15,512 nt of DNA, taken from assembly GCA_021799555.1 (NCBI GenBank), contig JAJZAG010000050.1, positions 1 to 15,512 on the forward strand. The letters are read 5' to 3'. How positions within the stretch are numbered: the stretch's first letter is position 1; every line of letters starts with the position of its first letter. Position numbers and translations under genes: made by a program. Under the pieces are notes generated by a model that searched no databases, was not told where the DNA came from, and was given only the letters and a program-made list of their open reading frames with translations. Origin of the DNA: Deltaproteobacteria bacterium (GTDB taxonomy: Bacteria; Desulfobacterota; Binatia; Binatales; Binataceae). Of this stretch, positions 15,065 through 15,512 are shown piece by piece.

Positions 15065-15094
15065 ATCCTACTGTGTAACGATGCCGAGCGACAA
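15065..15094 (-). promoter_or_regulatory. Possible sigma70-type promoter for the stand-alone CoA-transferase
   Basis: On the minus strand TTGTCG (15094-15089) and TAGGAT (15070-15065) are separated by 18 bp, each matching four of six consensus bases. Initiation would fall near 15058, leaving a leader of about 20 bases that includes the GGAGG. It lies in the 104-bp gap shared with the divergent Nudix gene. Confidence 0.35.
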
Positions 15095-15139
15095 CCACGC
15101 CGATAGCGCGGTTGCCGCTGGGAGAGCTATTTTAGAGCG

Positions 15140-15512
15140 ATGGCGGAAGCCCATTTTTACGTTGGCGTACATGGCGTGATTGCGAATCGCGGGCGTATTC
15201 TCGTGCTGCGCCGGGCATCGACGATGCGCTACGCTCCGGGCGCGTGGGATCTTCCGGGAGGACATCTCGCGCTCGGCGAAACCGCCGAGCAGTGCTTACT
15301 GCGCGAGGTAAAAGAAGAGACCGCGCTCGATGTTGCGATCGAAGGAGTACTCGGCATCAATACGATGGCCGGCGAACCTTACGTGCAGGTGATTTACGCG
15401 TGCCGGCTGAGCGTCTACCAAGGCATCAGGCTTAGGCCCGACGAGCACGACGCCTCGGCGTGGGTAACCTCTGCTGAACTCTCATCGCGCGGCACGATTC
15501 CTTATCTGGCGG
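15140..15512 (+). CDS. Nudix hydrolase (3' end beyond the window)
   Basis: The first 124 codons of a Nudix hydrolase, cut by the right edge. From the ATG at 15140 the protein begins MAEAHFYVGVHGVIANRG, then APGAWDLPGGHLALGE. The Nudix box spans residues 41-63: G41-x5-E47-x7-R55-E56-V-K-E59-E60-T-A-L, with the usual late glycine replaced by alanine, a common variant. E59 and E60 are metal-binding glutamates. Such enzymes hydrolyse nucleoside diphosphates linked to another moiety; NTP-cleaning, ADP-ribose and nucleotide-sugar activities all fit, and the substrate is not evident. The C-terminal DEHDASAWVTSAELSS is the family's typical W-(V/F)-x-x-x-E-L segment. The ribosome site is weak (AGAG close to the ATG). 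It is divergent from the CoA-transferase. Confidence 0.9.
   Translation, partial: MAEAHFYVGVHGVIANRGRILVLRRASTMRYAPGAWDLPGGHLALGETAEQCLLREVKEETALDVAIEGVLGINTMAGEPYVQVIYACRLSVYQGIRLRPDEHDASAWVTSAELSSRGTIPYLA

Noticed and set aside
1..15512. CRISPR arrays, tRNA/rRNA genes, insertion sequences, phage, toxin-antitoxin or secretion systems.
   Set aside because: No regularly spaced repeats, cloverleaf-like sequence, transposase or integrase motifs, or defence-type gene pairs were seen on either strand.

Overview
The window is a gene-dense, high-GC bacterial chromosome segment. It has short intergenic gaps, many 1-8 bp start/stop overlaps, three family III (CaiB/BaiF) CoA-transferases and a HyuA/HyuB pair. 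A periplasmic Slt-type transglycosylase with a signal peptide points to a Gram-negative envelope. Abundant CaiB/BaiF enzymes together with the maf-yggS-proC-yggT-yggU order would fit a deltaproteobacterial or Binatota/Rokubacteria-like soil lineage, but no marker here fixes the phylum, so this is inference. I see no rRNA, tRNA, CRISPR, insertion sequence, integrase, toxin or phage gene.

Left block (about 1-3342, minus strand): a probable operon reading HAD phosphatase, CaiB/BaiF CoA-transferase 1, CaiB/BaiF CoA-transferase 2, then the first 47 codons of a UbiA/MenA-type prenyltransferase that runs off the left edge. The first three genes are joined by TGATG overlaps, and the prenyltransferase follows after 31 bp. 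Upstream of this block lies a soluble lytic murein transglycosylase, also on the minus strand (3489-5624).

Central housekeeping block (5758-8967, plus strand, divergent from slt): maf (nucleotide pyrophosphatase), yggS (PLP homeostasis), proC (pyrroline-5-carboxylate reductase), yggT (small membrane protein), yggU/DUF167, then an FmdB-type zinc-ribbon protein with a long disordered tail. The first five overlap or lie close enough to be one transcript. A textbook intrinsic terminator (8990-9020) closes the block.

Right block (9078-13596, plus strand): a zinc-dependent alcohol dehydrogenase, a HyuA-type ATP-dependent subunit and a HyuB-type subunit, linked by 1-bp stop/start overlaps. This looks like a small catabolic operon. 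One testable reading is oxidation of an alcohol, followed by ATP-dependent carboxylation of the ketone or opening of a cyclic amide. A third, stand-alone CaiB/BaiF CoA-transferase (13806-15035, minus) converges on it across a 209-bp spacer that contains two GC-rich hairpins and a 12-bp direct repeat. Divergent from that CoA-transferase, a Nudix hydrolase (15140 onward, plus) is cut by the right edge.

I did not find a clearly novel system. The most interesting points are the tandem CoA-transferase pair coupled to a HAD phosphatase and a prenyltransferase, the ADH-HyuA-HyuB operon, and a marked excess of the palindrome GCGATCGC.
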